Assembly (NCBI GenBank): GCA_903871875.1
Contig: CAIQIR010000137.1
Location: 1-64,000 of the forward strand
Source: an uncultured Schlesneria sp.
GTDB lineage: Bacteria > Planctomycetota > Planctomycetia > Planctomycetales > Planctomycetaceae
Length of the DNA stretch: 64,000 bases
Reading direction: 5' to 3'
Shown here: positions 62,823 to 64,000 of the stretch, piece after piece
Layout of the letters: each line of letters starts with the position of its first letter
Numbering within the stretch: the first letter of the stretch is position 1
Notes under the pieces: model-generated
The model's input: only the letters and a program-made list of their open reading frames with translations
Told to the model about the DNA's origin: nothing
Databases searched by the model: none
Made by a program: the position numbers and the translations under genes

Positions 62823-62881
62823 GGGACATTCGCCAGCGCGGAATGGAAAGCAGATTCAAGAATAAAGGTCGAAAACCTGAG

Positions 62882-64000
62882 TTAGTTTGAAATAAACCGT
62901 GGCAATTCCCTGATAACCTCGTTGGGTTGTGCGACAGGTAAGATCAAACGAACAAAAGAAACTTGATGGTCCGGCTCAACCGTCGTTTGATCCAGTTGTA
63001 TCTTGGCGACAGATTGGTTGAGACGTCCGAAAAGAATCGCTCGCCCGAGCTTCAGCAGGTGCGAACAGTCTTCGTTGTCCAAAATCTGATTGGTCAGCCC
63101 CGTGTATCGTTCCCCACCCACGTGCTGGTGAAAGGTCAGAATTCGCACCGTATAGGCCGGATCGAGTGACAGCGGGTCGTATGTGGACTGATGGTTGGTG
63201 AAATCGGTGGCTTGCGGCTCACCGAAACGTGGCGTGGCCATCGTAATCATTCCGGTCAGGTACGGACGCAGTTCACGTGAATGAACACTCGGCTGATCAA
63301 CTCGCCAGACTTGTTTGGGTGGCAGCGGAAGCGATAGGGGATCGTCCTTTTTCTTCAGATGTCGATAGACGACGTTCCGGTGAACGACCATCCAATCGTC
63401 GATCGCCGCGGAAAAATTGTGCGAAATCGTACCCGTCAGTCGCCCCGTCGGAGATGCACGCAGATCACAGTCGACAAGCCCTGGCACCGATTGCTGACTA
63501 TTGGCCACCAGCGCCTTGGAACTCCACTGCATGACCGGAAGCTGCGTCAGATGTCCGTCAGGTTGCTGCTGGTACGCGGCCCCCTGTTCGATACCGGTTT
63601 GACGAAGCATGCCGCCGAACGACGATTCGGGAACCCCCTGCCAACTCACTCGCACGGTCGCGTTATTCTCGGAAGATTTGACGAGCGGCAGTGTTTCAAT
63701 CGCGACAGTCGTCTGCGACGTTACGGGGCTGTAGAGCGTGAAGAAGTGGCGGCCCGACGCGGTCGCCGTCGCCACATCCACGTTCACGATGTCCAGTTGA
63801 TTCACTCGACGCGAATTGCCATTGGACGAGATCGCCCAAGTTGAGGCCAGCAAGGCACAAACGGCAATCAAAATCGGATAGGAAACCCACGTCAGGTGAG
63901 GCTTGTTGAGAATTCGATGGACAAAAAAATAATCCAGAGGTCCCACCACAACCAACAGGGCCGCCAACATTCCCATGACGAACCAGGGCGATGCGCGAGA
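62882..64000 (-). CDS. Membrane protein with large periplasmic domain, likely ABC partner (partial)
   Basis: The C-terminal 372 residues of a larger protein; the frame is open at the window edge (SRASPWFVMGMLAALLVVVG). Two membrane helices (about 8-25 and 40-55, LVVVGPLDYFFVHRI and VSYPILIAVCALLASTWAIS) are followed by an about 280-residue beta-rich domain. The GPLDYFFV-type segment is typical of planctomycete proteins encoded next to ABC-2 ATPases. It ends 59 bp before the ATPase gene. The N-terminus, and any further helices, lie outside the window. Confidence 0.75.
   Translation of the reverse strand, partial: SRASPWFVMGMLAALLVVVGPLDYFFVHRILNKPHLTWVSYPILIAVCALLASTWAISSNGNSRRVNQLDIVNVDVATATASGRHFFTLYSPVTSQTTVAIETLPLVKSSENNATVRVSWQGVPESSFGGMLRQTGIEQGAAYQQQPDGHLTQLPVMQWSSKALVANSQQSVPGLVDCDLRASPTGRLTGTISHNFSAAIDDWMVVHRNVVYRHLKKKDDPLSLPLPPKQVWRVDQPSVHSRELRPYLTGMITMATPRFGEPQATDFTNHQSTYDPLSLDPAYTVRILTFHQHVGGERYTGLTNQILDNEDCSHLLKLGRAILFGRLNQSVAKIQLDQTTVEPDHQVSFVRLILPVAQPNEVIRELPRFISN

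Noticed and set aside
1-64000. CRISPR arrays, insertion sequences, prophage, rRNA or tRNA genes
   Set aside because: I looked for spaced direct repeats, transposase or integrase motifs and RNA folds and found none that hold up.

Overview
The window looks like chromosomal DNA of a planctomycete, probably Planctomycetales; genus not resolved. Pointers are a BBP7-type beta-barrel protein, a very long PQQ-TPR-PQQ protein, a short Cys-rich DYCxKP protein, a PurQ-type stand-alone glutaminase subunit, an MfnE-like kinase and many secreted TPR and alpha/beta-hydrolase proteins. Base composition is even and I see no insertion sequence, prophage, CRISPR array, rRNA or tRNA. This taxonomic call is inference from gene content.

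Region 1 (1-1458) is the 3' part of a TPR/SPINDLY (GT41) glycosyltransferase gene with an in-frame TAG inside the TPR array. Region 2 (1455-19008) is a flagellar locus. A lone FlgE/FlgG-family gene on the minus strand is divergent from flgF-flgG-flgA-flgH-flgI-flgJ(N)-flgN-flgK-flgL. After a hairpin-bearing gap come flgB-flgC-fliE and a MotE-like gene. Facing these on the minus strand are a FlgM-like anti-sigma gene, flagellin, fliD and fliS. A candidate sigma-28 promoter lies ahead of flagellin. Hook gene flgE of normal length, flgD, fliK, export and motor genes are not in the window. Unusual points are a cysteine-free FlgH, a module shared by FlgK and FliD, and an 801-aa FliD.

Region 3 (19047-29956) holds a membrane-anchored TPR protein with an STN-like segment, a 1584-aa PQQ/TPR protein, two secreted alpha/beta hydrolases, a VOC protein and DNA-3-methyladenine glycosylase I. 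Region 4 (30134-33230) is a compact stress module: a MarR regulator, then pirin, DoxX and an Old Yellow Enzyme reductase. Both promoters carry the same 10-bp palindrome in the same position, so a self-regulated MarR regulon is predicted. It ends in a strong terminator.

Region 5 (33229-43560) has a serine hydrolase of the beta-lactamase fold, GTP cyclohydrolase I, a large coiled-coil membrane protein, a LipB homologue lacking the expected catalytic residues next to a normal LipA, an RmlD-like reductase, the BBP7 protein and a DegT-type aminotransferase. Region 6 (43640-50706) is a heavy-metal RND pump with its adaptor, a PEGA lipoprotein and chorismate synthase. Region 7 (50987-53156) is a tightly packed trio: a small unknown protein, glycerate 2-kinase and an MfnE-like kinase that hints at methanofuran-type C1 chemistry.

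Region 8 (53554-56487) is a Tad/CpaC-type secretin with a Cys- and Gly-rich lipoprotein, closed by a terminator. Region 9 (56608-64000) is mixed housekeeping: PurQ, the small Cys-rich protein, a NagB-like sugar-phosphate isomerase homologue, an Sfp-type phosphopantetheinyl transferase with a hot-dog thioesterase, a GH15-like protein, and an ABC exporter ATPase with a membrane partner cut by the window edge. Starts were chosen by Shine-Dalgarno spacing, signal peptides and family length.
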